This document shows, in pieces, positions 52,865 to 61,842 of a stretch of DNA of 64,000 nt; position 1 is the stretch's first letter, and the number at the start of each line of letters is the position of its first letter. A model generated the notes under the pieces. That model was not told the origin of the DNA, made no database searches, and saw only the letters and a program-made list of their open reading frames with translations. The stretch covers positions 1 through 64,000 of the forward strand of contig NZ_FVZN01000009.1 of NCBI RefSeq assembly GCF_900168685.1. The letters are read 5' to 3'. The position numbers and the translations under genes were made by a program. This DNA comes from Solibacillus isronensis (GTDB lineage: Bacteria; Bacillota; Bacilli; Bacillales_A; Planococcaceae).

Positions 52865-52893
52865 TTATTATGTTATCATACTCGATTTGTCAA
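52865..52893 (-). promoter_or_regulatory. Candidate rpoB promoter
   Basis: TTGACA (52888-52893) with TAATAA at 17 bases (52865-52870) or CATAAT at 15 bases (52867-52872), on the minus strand. It would give rpoB a leader of about 190 bases with no clear gene. Confidence 0.55.
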
Positions 52894-52917
52894 GTCAATA
52901 TTGGAAACTAATCTTAC

Positions 52918-53520
52918 TTATTTTTTTGCACGAATAATCCAATATCCTTTTTTCTTCTCAACGACATCCACTTCTGAAAACATTCCTTCTAAATGACTCA
53001 TAGTTGATGGAGCACCTTGCTTCTTCTGAATGACAATCCACAGTTCACCATTTTCCTCTAACAATTCATATGCACCGTCATAAAACTTGAAGATTGTTTC
53101 TTTACCAGCGCGAATTGGAGGATTTGTTAATACTGCGGCTACTTTCGTTCCAGGTTCTACAGCGGCTAATCCATCGCTTTCAAAAATACGTACATTTTGA
53201 ACCCCGTTAAGCTGGGCATTTTTTTGAGACAAACTAACTGCTCGCGAATTAATATCCATCATGTATACTTCACGATCAGGGTTGTTTTTTGCAATCGATA
53301 GTCCGATCGGTCCATAGCCACAACCTACATCAAGCAAAACACCATCAATTTTAGGCATTTCAAACACATCGATTAGTACACGGGAACCAAAATCTACTTC
53401 GCTTTTACTGAATACACCCGTATCCGTTTCAAACGTAAATGTATTGCCTAATAAAGTGAATTTCCATTGGCGTGGTTTACTTTCAGTTTGAGGCTTATTT
53501 GAATAATAATGTTCAGACAT
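52918..53520 (-). CDS. Class I SAM-dependent methyltransferase (YbxB, RsmC-like)
   Basis: This 200-residue methyltransferase resembles RsmC, which methylates G1207 of 16S rRNA in E. coli; the substrate here is not proven. The SAM motif is LLDVGCGYGPIG and the catalytic NPPI lies in LTNPPIRAGK. The frame is open to 53583, but the ATG at 53520 has AAGGAGG 8 bases before it. The position between rplL and rpoB is the ybxB place of B. subtilis. Confidence 0.92.
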   Translation of the reverse strand: MSEHYYSNKPQTESKPRQWKFTLLGNTFTFETDTGVFSKSEVDFGSRVLIDVFEMPKIDGVLLDVGCGYGPIGLSIAKNNPDREVYMMDINSRAVSLSQKNAQLNGVQNVRIFESDGLAAVEPGTKVAAVLTNPPIRAGKETIFKFYDGAYELLEENGELWIVIQKKQGAPSTMSHLEGMFSEVDVVEKKKGYWIIRAKK

Positions 53521-53629
53521 GCAACACGCCTCCTTAGAAAAAATACATTTTGCGCTAATTTGTGCAAAATGATGTCTTTTCATGTGGATTACTATAAAAA
53601 ATCAATATTTTCATATCCACAAAAGTTAA

Positions 53630-53668
53630 ATAAAGAAAAGCCCGCCGCAAAAATGTGACGAGCTTTCC
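53630..53668 (-). terminator. Terminator after rplL
   Basis: On the minus strand AAGCTCGTC (53657-53665) pairs with GGCGGGCTT (53638-53646), including GU pairs, followed by TTCTTTATTT. It separates rplJL from ybxB-rpoB. Confidence 0.78.
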
Positions 53669-53713
53669 TTATTAAACTAAGCTCATAGCCTAGCAATTAA
53701 AGTTAAACTAAAA

Positions 53714-54076
53714 TTATTTAACTTCTACTGAAGCGCCAACTTCTTCAAGTTTAGCTTTGATAGCTTCAGCTTCGTCTTTAGAAACGCCTTCTTTAAGAGC
53801 TTTAGGAGCGTTATCTACAACTTCTTTAGCTTCTTTTAAGCCTAAACCAGTGATTTCACGAACCACTTTGATTACTTTGATTTTTTCTCCACCAGCAGAA
53901 GCTAATACTACGTCAAACTCAGTTTTTTCTTCAGCAGCGCCTGCAGCACCACCAGCAACTACTGCTACTGGAGCAGCAGCTGTTACACCGAATTCTTCTT
54001 CGATTGCTTTTACTAAATCGTTTAATTCTAGAACTGTCATAGCTTTGATAGCTTCTAAGATTTGCTCATTGTTCAT
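53714..54076 (-). CDS. rplL: 50S ribosomal protein L7/L12
   Basis: L7/L12, 120 residues, forms the flexible stalk that recruits translation GTPases. It has an N-terminal dimer domain, an Ala/Gly hinge ([15 protein letters not shown]) and a C-terminal domain with [20 protein letters not shown]. It follows rplJ by 72 bases. Confidence 0.99.
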   Translation of the reverse strand: MNNEQILEAIKAMTVLELNDLVKAIEEEFGVTAAAPVAVVAGGAAGAAEEKTEFDVVLASAGGEKIKVIKVVREITGLGLKEAKEVVDNAPKALKEGVSKDEAEAIKAKLEEVGASVEVK

Positions 54077-54148
54077 TTTAATTTCCTCCTATGGAATGTT
54101 TATTAGTTTTAGGCAGTTTGCCTGATTTTTGAAGTTATGAGGCTACTA

Positions 54149-54649
54149 TTAAGCGCCTTGCTCTTCTTTTTGTTCTGCAACAGCTTTTGTTGCAAGTGCG
54201 AAGTTGCGCACTGGAGCTTGAAGTACAGATAAAAGCATTGATAATAGACCTTCGCGAGATGGAAGTTCTGCAAGAGCTTTAACGTCTTCAACTGATGCCA
54301 ATGTACCTTCGATGATACCAGCTTTAATTTCTAACGCTTCGTTTTTCTTAGCGAACTCGTTAATAATTTTAGCAGGAGCTACTACGTCCTCGTTAGAGAA
54401 TGCGATAGCGTTAGGACCAGTTAAAAATTCATTGATTCCTTCTAAACCAGCAGCTTCAGCAGCACGGCGAGATAAAGTGTTTTTGTAAACTTTGAACTCA
54501 ACACCTGCTTCACGTAATTGCTTACGTAATTCAGTTACTTGCGCTACAGTTAAACCACGGTAATCTACTACTACTACAGAACCAGCAGCAGAGAATTTAT
54601 CAGCGATTTCTTGAACTTGAACTTTTTTAGTTTCGATTGCTTTGCTCAT
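54149..54649 (-). CDS. rplJ: 50S ribosomal protein L10
   Basis: L10, 166 residues, anchors L7/L12 dimers to the 50S stalk. It has [24 protein letters not shown]-type N-terminal sequence and a helical C-terminal tail that binds L12. It is controlled by an attenuated leader that normally binds the L10-L12 complex. Confidence 0.98.
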   Translation of the reverse strand: MSKAIETKKVQVQEIADKFSAAGSVVVVDYRGLTVAQVTELRKQLREAGVEFKVYKNTLSRRAAEAAGLEGINEFLTGPNAIAFSNEDVVAPAKIINEFAKKNEALEIKAGIIEGTLASVEDVKALAELPSREGLLSMLLSVLQAPVRNFALATKAVAEQKEEQGA

Positions 54650-54687
54650 GATGACACCTCCTATTAGAATGAGTCATTTATACCGAC

Positions 54688-54838
54688 AAAGAAAAGCCTC
54701 TATATCAATAATAGACATAGAGGCTGAAAGTACATCATCTTTAAAAGAATCCGAACTCCTATGTCCTCGGTAGGATCATTAAGTGCATATGGCACCCCTA
54801 CTGTCTACGGTACAAATGGATGATTCACAACAGCATTC
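54688..54838 (-). promoter_or_regulatory. L10 (rplJL) leader with terminator
   Basis: The leader ends in the hairpin GCCTCTAT / ATAGAGGC (54696-54724) followed by TTTTCTTT, a terminator just before rplJ. Upstream are paired segments typical of the L10 leader family. In Bacillus this leader lets free L10-L12 turn down its own synthesis. Confidence 0.75.
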
Positions 54839-54867
54839 ATCTTACCAAGTAAGAAGCGCGTTGTCAA
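54839..54867 (-). promoter_or_regulatory. Sigma-A promoter of rplJL
   Basis: A perfect TTGACA (54862-54867), 17 bases, then TAAGAT (54839-54844) on the minus strand. Confidence 0.85.
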
Positions 54868-54901
54868 CAAATTTTATAATACGGTTTTAAAAAACCGGAA
54901 A

Positions 54902-55600
54902 TTATTTAACTGTTACGTTAGCAGCGTCAACTTTTACAGCAGGACCCATTGTAGTTGTAACGTTTACAGACTTCATGTAAGTACCTTTTGCTGCAGCTGG
55001 CTTAGCTTTTTGAACTACTTCAAATACAGCTAAGAAGTTTTCTACTAATTTTTCTGTATCGAAAGAAACTTTACCGATTGGTGCGTGGATGATACCAGCT
55101 TTTTCAGCACGGTATTCAACTTTACCAGCTTTGATTTCTTCGATTGCTTTTGTTACGTCAAATGTAACTGTACCTGTTTTAGGGTTTGGCATTAAACCTT
55201 TAGGACCTAATACACGACCTAATTTACCAACTTCACCCATCATGTCAGGAGTTGCAACGATTACATCGAAATCAAACCAACCTTGTTGGATTTTTTGGAT
55301 GTATTCTGCATCGCCTACATAGTCTGCGCCAGCAGCTTCTGCTTCTTTAAGTTTTTCGCCTTTAGCGAAAACTAATACGCGTTGAGTTTTACCAGTACCG
55401 TGTGGTAATACTACCGCACCACGGATTTGTTGGTCGTTTTTACGAGTATCGATACCTAATTTGAATGCTACTTCTACAGTTGCATCAAAGTTTACAGTGC
55501 TTGTTTTTTGCGCTAACGCTACTGCTTCTTCAACAGAGTATAAAGTTGCGCGGTCGATTAATTTAGCTGCTTCTTGCAGTTTTTTACCTTTTTTAGCCAT
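54902..55600 (-). CDS. rplA: 50S ribosomal protein L1
   Basis: L1, 232 residues, forms the mobile stalk that handles the exiting tRNA. It begins [16 protein letters not shown] and has [17 protein letters not shown]. The frame extends to 55663; the ATG at 55600 with AAGGAGG before it is the family start. It lies 132 bases after rplK, with a hairpin between. Confidence 0.98.
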   Translation of the reverse strand: MAKKGKKLQEAAKLIDRATLYSVEEAVALAQKTSTVNFDATVEVAFKLGIDTRKNDQQIRGAVVLPHGTGKTQRVLVFAKGEKLKEAEAAGADYVGDAEYIQKIQQGWFDFDVIVATPDMMGEVGKLGRVLGPKGLMPNPKTGTVTFDVTKAIEEIKAGKVEYRAEKAGIIHAPIGKVSFDTEKLVENFLAVFEVVQKAKPAAAKGTYMKSVNVTTTMGPAVKVDAANVTVK

Positions 55601-55651
55601 TATAATTTCCTCCTTGATTGTGGTTGTAACGGATTTGACCTCCCACGAATA

Positions 55652-55695
55652 AAGGTTGCGCACTCATCAAACAAGTATCCGAGTGCAGCAACCTT
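55652..55695 (-). promoter_or_regulatory. rplK-rplA intergenic hairpin
   Basis: AAGGTTGC and GCAACCTT, then CACTC / GAGTG, form an imperfect stem of about 13 bp. On the minus strand it is followed by TTTATTC. It may be a partial terminator, a processing site or an L1-binding element. Confidence 0.5.
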
Positions 55696-55732
55696 CCAAA
55701 AACAAAAACATCATCAAGTGTTGAAGATGGGA

Positions 55733-56158
55733 TTAGTCTTCGATCGTAATACCCATGCTTCGCGCAGTACCTTCAACCATTAACATAGCAGCTTCAACTG
55801 AAGCAGCGTTAAGGTCTGGCATTTTTTGTTCAGCGATTTCGCGAACTTTATCACGTTTAACCGTTGCGACTTTTTTACGGTTTGGTTCACCAGATCCAGA
55901 TTGGATACCAGCAGCTACTTTAAGTAATACTGCAGCTGGCGGAGTTTTCGTAATAAAAGTGAATGAACGGTCTTCAAATACTGAAATTTCAACTGGAATG
56001 ATAAGACCAGCTTGATCAGCAGTACGAGCGTTAAATTCTTTACAGAATCCCATAATGTTTACACCTGCTTGACCTAATGCAGGACCAACCGGTGGCGCTG
56101 GGTTTGCTTTACCAGCAGGGATTTGAAGTTTTACAACTTTAATAACTTTTTTAGCCAC
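55733..56158 (-). CDS. rplK: 50S ribosomal protein L11
   Basis: L11, 141 residues, is part of the GTPase-associated centre and the thiostrepton site. It begins [20 protein letters not shown] with [15 protein letters not shown] following, and has the C-terminal rRNA-binding domain. The frame opens at 56209; the GTG at 56158 with AAGGAGGTG before it is the family start. Confidence 0.98.
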   Translation of the reverse strand: MAKKVIKVVKLQIPAGKANPAPPVGPALGQAGVNIMGFCKEFNARTADQAGLIIPVEISVFEDRSFTFITKTPPAAVLLKVAAGIQSGSGEPNRKKVATVKRDKVREIAEQKMPDLNAASVEAAMLMVEGTARSMGITIED

Positions 56159-56254
56159 GAGACACACCTCCTTAAGTCCGTGATGTGGTAACTGGGTTGC
56201 CCCTCCCACTCAAATATCTGTTCGTCAGCTAACTTGCCGATAACATTAAAACTA

Positions 56255-56283
56255 ATTATAATCATACGTCCAAAACTTGGACA
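56255..56283 (-). promoter_or_regulatory. Candidate rplKA promoter
   Basis: A perfect TATAAT (56255-56260), 17 bases from a weak TGTCCA -35 (56278-56283), on the minus strand. A short inverted repeat GTCCAA / TTGGAC overlaps the -35. Confidence 0.5.
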
Positions 56284-56338
56284 GTCTGACCTTTGAAATG
56301 ATAACACTTTTAAATTACTTAATCAAGTGTAAATAATT

Positions 56339-56878
56339 CTATATTTTTTGAACTTGGTTAAAGTCTAGCTCCATTACCGTTTCGCGACCGAACATATCAA
56401 CAAGAACTTTTAATTTTGCTTTGTCGACATCTACTTCTTCTACGCGGCCTTGGAAATGTGCAAATGGCCCTTCAAGAACTTCTACAACTTCACCAACAGT
56501 AATTTCAACTTCACCTAATAAAGTTTCATTCATACCCATTTGTGCAAGTAGACGTTCCGCTTCTTCCGGTAATAACGGAGTCGGTTTTACACCGCCGCCT
56601 GAAGAACCGATAAATCCTGTAACACCAGGTGTATTACGAACGACATACCAAGCATCATCTGTCATAATCAATTCTACTAAAACATAACCAGGGAAGATTT
56701 TACGCATTACTGCTTTTTTCTTACCGTCTTCTTTTACATCGATTTCTTCATGCTCAGCTACGATTACACGGAAAATTTTATCTTGCATTCCCATCGTTTC
56801 CACGCGTTTTTCAAGATTTGCTTTTACTCGGTTTTCATAACCAGAATACGTATGAACTACATACCAATTTTTCTCCAT
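56339..56878 (-). CDS. nusG: Transcription termination/antitermination factor NusG
   Basis: NusG, 179 residues, has an N-terminal NGN domain (about residues 1-115: WYVVHTYSGYENRVKANLEKR, FPGYVLVE) and a C-terminal KOW domain (VEVLEGPFAHFQGRVEEVD). It binds RNA polymerase and couples it to ribosomes or termination. It follows secE by 180 bases, which include a terminator-like hairpin. Confidence 0.98.
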   Translation of the reverse strand: MEKNWYVVHTYSGYENRVKANLEKRVETMGMQDKIFRVIVAEHEEIDVKEDGKKKAVMRKIFPGYVLVELIMTDDAWYVVRNTPGVTGFIGSSGGGVKPTPLLPEEAERLLAQMGMNETLLGEVEITVGEVVEVLEGPFAHFQGRVEEVDVDKAKLKVLVDMFGRETVMELDFNQVQKI

Positions 56879-56999
56879 ATAGGTAGGACTAAATCGTCCG
56901 TCCCTCCTTTACATTAAGTGTGTTAGGGTATATATTTCCCTGTTCACAAAACTTCAATAATCTATTTCTTCAAATTAAGCTGTCAGCATTTTTTAACAA

Positions 57000-57034
57000 A
57001 TGAAAAAACCCGTTATATGGCATGGACGGGCTAT
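57000..57034 (-). terminator. Terminator-like hairpin between secE and nusG
   Basis: On the minus strand AGCCCGT (57026-57032) pairs with ACGGGTT (57007-57013), then a run of Ts. It ends secE messages or attenuates nusG. Confidence 0.7.
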
Positions 57035-57058
57035 TTCGAAATATTAACATGATATTGC

Positions 57059-57244
57059 TTACAGAGACAAGAACCAACGGAATAATTCTGAGATTCCTAA
57101 ATCTATTGCTGTAAAGAATAACGCCATCACGACAACTGTTGAAACAACCACTACCGTATACTTCGTTAACTCTTTACTTTTCGGCCAACTTGTTTTGCGC
57201 ATTTCCGAGCCGACTTCTTGTAGAAAGTTTGTTACTTTACTCAT
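57059..57244 (-). CDS. secE: Preprotein translocase subunit SecE
   Basis: SecE, 61 residues, is the short Gram-positive form with one membrane helix (VVVVSTVVVMALFFTAIDLG) after an amphipathic segment EVGSEMRKTSWPKSKELTKY. It clamps the two halves of SecY. It lies between rpmG and nusG. Confidence 0.97.
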   Translation of the reverse strand: MSKVTNFLQEVGSEMRKTSWPKSKELTKYTVVVVSTVVVMALFFTAIDLGISELFRWFLSL

Positions 57245-57285
57245 CTTTGCCTAACCTCCGAACAACGAATTAATCTATTTTTCAT

Positions 57286-57432
57286 TTATAACGTTTGTTT
57301 ATGCATTGTATGCTCATTGCAATGAGAGCAAAATTTCTTCAGTTCTAAACGCTCGGTCGCCCCTTCTTTTTTCGGGACATTGTAGTTTCTTGAACCGCAT
57401 TTTTCACAACTTAAAACGACTTTCTTTGCCAT
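57286..57432 (-). CDS. rpmG: 50S ribosomal protein L33
   Basis: L33, 48 residues, is the zinc-binding form with CEKC and CSHC ([27 protein letters not shown]). The frame is open to 57474, but the ATG at 57432 begins [12 protein letters not shown], as in the family. In B. subtilis the copy next to sigH is rpmGB. Confidence 0.96.
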   Translation of the reverse strand: MAKKVVLSCEKCGSRNYNVPKKEGATERLELKKFCSHCNEHTMHKQTL

Positions 57433-57509
57433 GTTTATCACCTTTTCGGCAGTTTGTCCTTTAAAGACTAACACCTAAATTTCCCACTGTCAATAAAGGC
57501 TCGTGGTGT

Positions 57510-58157
57510 TTAAGTCATTTCTTTTAATTCAAGATGACGCTCTAATTTGCGCTTCACCCTTTGTAATGCATTATCGATGGATTTCACATGGCGGTCCAAT
57601 TCTTCAGAAATTTCATTATAGGATTGTCCTTCCAAATAACGAACCAATACTTGCTGTTCGAGTTCGCTTAACACTTCGCCCATCTTCTCTTCCAAATAAA
57701 GATAATCTTCACGATTGATCATCAAATACTCAGGATCATCCGAAATCGGACTCGTAATAATATCCATCAACGTACGCTCTGATTCTTCATCGTAAATTGG
57801 CTTATCTAAAGAAACATATGAATTTAGCGGAATATGCTTTTGTCTAGTAGCCGTTTTAATTGCCGTAATAATTTGCCGTGTAATGCAGAGTTCTGCAAAT
57901 GCACGAAATGACGCCAGCTTGTCCTCTTTAAAATCCCGAATCGCTTTATATAAGCCAATCATTCCTTCTTGGATAATATCTTCTTTGTCCGCACCAATTA
58001 AAAAATACGACCGCGCTTTCGCCTTAACAAACAGTCGGTATTTTGAAATCAAAAAATCTAGCGCATCTGTATTGCCAAGATGCACTTGTTCTACAAGCTC
58101 TTCATCTGTCAAATGTTCAAAACGTAGTACCATTTGTAACTTCTCACTTTTAAGCAA
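57510..58157 (-). CDS. sigH: RNA polymerase sigma-H factor
   Basis: SigH, 215 residues, directs transcription of early sporulation and competence genes. Region 2 contains EDIIQEGMIGLYKAIRDF and the C-terminal helix-turn-helix is YNEISEELDRHVKSIDNALQRVK. The start is TTG with GAGGTGA before it. Its presence between yacP and rpmG matches B. subtilis and supports a spore-former. Confidence 0.97.
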   Translation of the reverse strand: MLKSEKLQMVLRFEHLTDEELVEQVHLGNTDALDFLISKYRLFVKAKARSYFLIGADKEDIIQEGMIGLYKAIRDFKEDKLASFRAFAELCITRQIITAIKTATRQKHIPLNSYVSLDKPIYDEESERTLMDIITSPISDDPEYLMINREDYLYLEEKMGEVLSELEQQVLVRYLEGQSYNEISEELDRHVKSIDNALQRVKRKLERHLELKEMT

Positions 58158-58227
58158 TGAAAATCACCTCAGTTACGCTAGAATAATTAGGAATAGTATA
58201 ACTTAATTGGAAATTGCGGGCAATCTA

Positions 58228-58740
58228 TTACTTGAGCCCTCTTCTCCATTTTTCAAACTGTAGTTCCACTTCTTTTGATAGCTTAATTCTTGAGGCCGGT
58301 TTTTCGTCGGTCGATTCTTTTACTTTGGATGAAATTTTAGACTGAATAATTTGCATTTCAATTTCAAGCTCACGTGCCGATTTTCTTAAAGCACCATGAC
58401 CAAATACAACGTTTTGTTCCGTCATATCGGATGTTGCGACGTGTATTTGGATTTTTCGTCCTTTTAGTTCGTTCGATAATTTCTCAATGCGCTCGTCCGC
58501 TGTTTCGTTTTTACGTGTATAAAGCACTTCCACAGCATGCTGAATATACAGTTGCTCAGTGCCTGGTACAAGATGGGCATCAAATACAACGATAACTCGC
58601 CATCCTGTATGCGCTTTATACTCCGCCATTCGTTCAATTAACCGATCACGTGCATCTTCAAAGTGAGGTTCGCGTAACGGACGAAGCTCACTCCATGCAC
58701 CGATCATGTTATAGCCGTCTACTAGCAATATGTTCTGCAT
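58228..58740 (-). CDS. rae1: NYN-domain ribosome-dependent mRNA endonuclease (Rae1/YacP)
   Basis: This 170-residue PIN-like nuclease of the NYN family has the acidic site starting in LLVDGYNMIGAW (Asp8) and VVFDAHLV. Rae1 of B. subtilis cuts mRNA in the ribosomal A site. The frame extends to 58782, but the ATG at 58740 lies right after the rlmB stop and gives the family length. The two are probably coupled. Confidence 0.93.
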   Translation of the reverse strand: MQNILLVDGYNMIGAWSELRPLREPHFEDARDRLIERMAEYKAHTGWRVIVVFDAHLVPGTEQLYIQHAVEVLYTRKNETADERIEKLSNELKGRKIQIHVATSDMTEQNVVFGHGALRKSARELEIEMQIIQSKISSKVKESTDEKPASRIKLSKEVELQFEKWRRGLK

Positions 58741-58744
58741 GACC

Positions 58745-59608
58745 TCATCCGTTAGCTTCTTGTCGTTTGCGGTACACTTCATACATAAGTAATGCCGCTG
58801 CTACGGAAGCATTCAGTGATGTTACATGACCAACCATTGGCAAGTGATATAAGAAGTCACATTTATCCTTTAAAAGACGGCTCATTCCCTTACCTTCACT
58901 ACCAATAATTAATGCAAGCGGTAATGTTGCATCCATTTTACGATAATCTGCAGAACCTTTTGCGTCTGTTCCGGCAATCCATACACCGCGGTCTTTTAGC
59001 TCATCCACCGTTTGGGCTAAATTGGTTACACGCACAACAGGTACATGCTCGATAGCACCTGTTGAAGCTTTAGCAACAACTGCTGTTAAACCGACTGCGC
59101 GACGCTTTGGAATAATGATACCATGCGCACCAATCGCATCTGCTGTACGCATAATTGATCCTAAGTTATGCGGGTCTTCCAACTCGTCCAATATTAAAAA
59201 GAACGGGTCTTCGTTTTTTGCCTTCGCTACGTTAAATAGATCATCCAATTCTGCATAGTCATATGCCGCGACTGATGCCACAATTCCCTGATGATTTTCT
59301 GCAAGCTTGTCGACTTTTTGCTTTGGTACAAACTGAACGAGGACACCTTGCTCTTTAGCCAAGTCCATTAACTCCTGTACACCTGTTTTCTTAACGCCTT
59401 CAGCAATCCATAACTTATTGATTTCTCTACCTGCTCGAAGTGCCTCAAGTACCGGGTTTTTCCCTGCAATCATTTCTCCTGATAATTCTTCCTGGGCAGA
59501 TTGCGGTTTTTCTTGTTGCTTTTTCTCATGAGTTTTAAAAGTATCCGCTTTTTTATCGCGTCCTTTAAAATCTCTTGGTTTACGATTTTGCTGTCTCTTC
59601 TCTGCCAT
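58745..59608 (-). CDS. rlmB: 23S rRNA Gm2251 2'-O-methyltransferase (RlmB family)
   Basis: This 287-residue SpoU/TrmH-family enzyme has the three knot motifs: DPHNLGSIMRTADAIGAHG, IIGSEGKGMSRLL and SLNASVAAALLMYE. A substrate-binding domain precedes (GKNPVLEALRAGREINKLW), and the first 40 residues form a charged Lys/Gln tail. It lies between mrnC and yacP (yacO position). Confidence 0.94.
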   Translation of the reverse strand: MAEKRQQNRKPRDFKGRDKKADTFKTHEKKQQEKPQSAQEELSGEMIAGKNPVLEALRAGREINKLWIAEGVKKTGVQELMDLAKEQGVLVQFVPKQKVDKLAENHQGIVASVAAYDYAELDDLFNVAKAKNEDPFFLILDELEDPHNLGSIMRTADAIGAHGIIIPKRRAVGLTAVVAKASTGAIEHVPVVRVTNLAQTVDELKDRGVWIAGTDAKGSADYRKMDATLPLALIIGSEGKGMSRLLKDKCDFLYHLPMVGHVTSLNASVAAALLMYEVYRKRQEANG

Positions 59609-59610
59609 AG

Positions 59611-60024
59611 TTACACTCCTTTTGCCTGTTCGACAATTTCGATTGCGTAATCGATTATTTCATTTGCGCGATGATGTTCTTTGCTAAGGAATAGGAAGCC
59701 TAAAACTGCTTCAAATCCAGAGCTATTACGATATGTGCGGACATCTGTATTTTTCGGAACAGATCCTGATTTGGCATTGCGTCCTCTACGGAAAACAGCT
59801 TGCTCTTCTTCTGTTAAATAATTCTCTTCAATCATGCGATGCACAATATTGGACTGGGATTTAGCCGAAACATATTTCGTTGCTTCTTTATGCAATGTGT
59901 TAGGCTTTGCACGGCCCGACAATATTAAATGTTCCCGAATTCTTTGTTCAAGCACGGCGTCGCCCATATAAGCGAGCGCCAGTGCATTTAACTGTATGAC
60001 ATCATGTGGTGTTAAGTTTTGCAT
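59611..60024 (-). CDS. mrnC: Mini-ribonuclease 3
   Basis: Mini-III, 137 residues, is an RNase III catalytic domain without the dsRNA-binding domain; it matures 23S rRNA in Bacillus. LALAYMGDAVLEQRIREHL holds the acidic site, and FEAVLGFLFL the second Glu. The ATG immediately follows the cysS stop, so translation is coupled. Confidence 0.95.
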   Translation of the reverse strand: MQNLTPHDVIQLNALALAYMGDAVLEQRIREHLILSGRAKPNTLHKEATKYVSAKSQSNIVHRMIEENYLTEEEQAVFRRGRNAKSGSVPKNTDVRTYRNSSGFEAVLGFLFLSKEHHRANEIIDYAIEIVEQAKGV

Positions 60025-61428
60025 TTACTGTCCTCGTTTCCAGCGTGTACCTTGACGAGTATCCTCAAGAACAATATCCATGCCCAGCAGCTGGTCGCGG
60101 ATTTCATCTGAACGAGCGAAATCACGATTTTTACGGGCTTGGTTACGTTCTTCGATTAATGCCTCGATTTCTTCATCGAGTAAGCCTGCTTCTACTTTTA
60201 TATGAATACCTAGTACATTTCCAATTGTATCAAACATCGTTAAAATTGCCTGTAATACTTCTTTATCTGTATTCGCTTCGTTTAAATACACATTGGCAAT
60301 ATGGGAAAGTTCAAATAATGCCGAAACCGCATTTGCTGTGTTAAAGTCATCATTCATTGCATTTTCGAAATCAACTTTAATCTGACTGATTTTTTCAAGC
60401 CACTGCTCGCTGTTATCCCCTAAACTCGCCGAAGATGTCAGACGGTGCTCGACATTCGTATAGGATGTACGAATTCGGTCTAAACCACTTTTCGCCGCTT
60501 CCACTAAATCCTGAGCGAAGTTGATCGGGTTACGGTAATGAACTGACAGCATAAAGAAACGTAACACTTGCGGGTCGATTTGCTTGCGAATATCATTCAC
60601 TAATATAAAGTTACCCAGTGATTTCGACATTTTTTCATTATCAATATTAATATAGCCGTTATGCATCCAATAACGCGCAAATGTTTTATCATTATGCGCT
60701 TCGGATTGGGCAATTTCATTTTCGTGGTGAGGGAATGTTAAATCCTGTCCGCCCGCGTGAATATCGATTGTATCACCTAAGTGCTCACGCGCCATTACAG
60801 AACACTCAATATGCCATCCAGGACGTCCTTCTCCCCATGGTGATGCCCATTTAATTTCGCCTGCTTTTGCAGCTTTCCATAATGCGAAATCCAACGGATC
60901 TTCTTTTTTCTCGCCCGCTTCAATACGCGCTCCCACTTTTAAATCATCAATCGATTGGTGACTTAACTTTCCGTAGCCATTAAATCTACGTGTACGGTAA
61001 TAAACATCGCCTTGGGATTCATATGCATAGCCTTTGTCGATCAGCACTTTAATAAACGCGATAATATCATCCATATGCTCTGTTACACGAGGGTGGGCAT
61101 CCGCCTTTTGGCATCCCAGTGCTGTAATATCTTCAAAGTAAGCCGCAATAAAACGATTTGTTAATACAGAAGTTTCTTCGCCTAACTCATTCGCTGCTTT
61201 AATAATTTTGTCATCCACATCAGTAAAGTTTGAAACGAATTTCACTTCATAACCTGCATATTGTAAATAGCGGCGTACTGTATCATAGACGATTACCGGG
61301 CGGGAATTTCCAATATGAATGTAATTGTATACAGTTGGTCCGCATACATACATTTTTACTTTACCTTCCTCCAACGGAATAAATGGTTCTTTTTGTCTTG
61401 TCAACGAATTGAAAATTTGAATCGTCAT
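60025..61428 (-). CDS. cysS: Cysteine-tRNA ligase
   Basis: CysRS, 467 residues, charges tRNA-Cys. The HIGH-type motif is YIHIGNSRP, the KMSKS loop is KMSKSLGNF, and the zinc ligands include the Cys of YVCGPTVYN and [11 protein letters not shown], with HHENE. It is the first gene of a unit with mrnC, rlmB and yacP and is preceded by a T-box with a Cys specifier. In B. subtilis cysE comes directly before it; here it does not. Confidence 0.98.
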   Translation of the reverse strand: MTIQIFNSLTRQKEPFIPLEEGKVKMYVCGPTVYNYIHIGNSRPVIVYDTVRRYLQYAGYEVKFVSNFTDVDDKIIKAANELGEETSVLTNRFIAAYFEDITALGCQKADAHPRVTEHMDDIIAFIKVLIDKGYAYESQGDVYYRTRRFNGYGKLSHQSIDDLKVGARIEAGEKKEDPLDFALWKAAKAGEIKWASPWGEGRPGWHIECSVMAREHLGDTIDIHAGGQDLTFPHHENEIAQSEAHNDKTFARYWMHNGYINIDNEKMSKSLGNFILVNDIRKQIDPQVLRFFMLSVHYRNPINFAQDLVEAAKSGLDRIRTSYTNVEHRLTSSASLGDNSEQWLEKISQIKVDFENAMNDDFNTANAVSALFELSHIANVYLNEANTDKEVLQAILTMFDTIGNVLGIHIKVEAGLLDEEIEALIEERNQARKNRDFARSDEIRDQLLGMDIVLEDTRQGTRWKRGQ

Positions 61429-61489
61429 ATTGCCTCTCCTTTTTCACTGTACTCTTTAAAAATTTATCGGGTTAATTTGTCTTTTCAAT

Positions 61490-61740
61490 TAAAAAACGCC
61501 TCTATCACCTCAGGAAGGTGACAGAGACGCTAGATGCGCGGTTCCACTCTGGTTGAAAAAGTAGCAATACTTTTTCCGCTTGAAGTCCTGTAACGTGGAC
61601 AAATCGATTTAACCTACTCCAAGTTCAGTTAAATACTCAAAGGTGCATTTCAGCTTTGCCTTAACCTGGATCACTTTCAGCCGGTGGTGATCCTCTCTAA
61701 TAAGGGGTGCGCAGCGTACTTCTCCTTCTCAACGTGCTAT
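61490..61740 (-). promoter_or_regulatory. T-box riboswitch (cysteine) upstream of cysS
   Basis: The T-box sequence AGAGTGGAACCGCG is at 61537-61550 on the minus strand. The terminator hairpin GCGTCTCTGTCACC / GGTGATAGAGGCG with six Ts follows (61491-61530). In the upstream stem, GAAATGCACC carries TGC, a Cys codon, at 61645-61647 as the likely specifier. Uncharged tRNA-Cys should switch cysS on. Confidence 0.9.
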
Positions 61741-61760
61741 CAATTATGGAATTTACATTC

Positions 61761-61788
61761 ATTTTACATCTATTTTCAGAAAAATCAA
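61761..61788 (-). promoter_or_regulatory. Promoter of the cysS T-box leader
   Basis: TTGATT (61783-61788), 16 bases, TAAAAT (61761-61766) on the minus strand, placed just upstream of the T-box. Confidence 0.65.
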
Positions 61789-61842
61789 TCATTATATCCA
61801 TTCAAACAATTCGGTAGTTAGATCCAAATTTTTAAAAATGGA

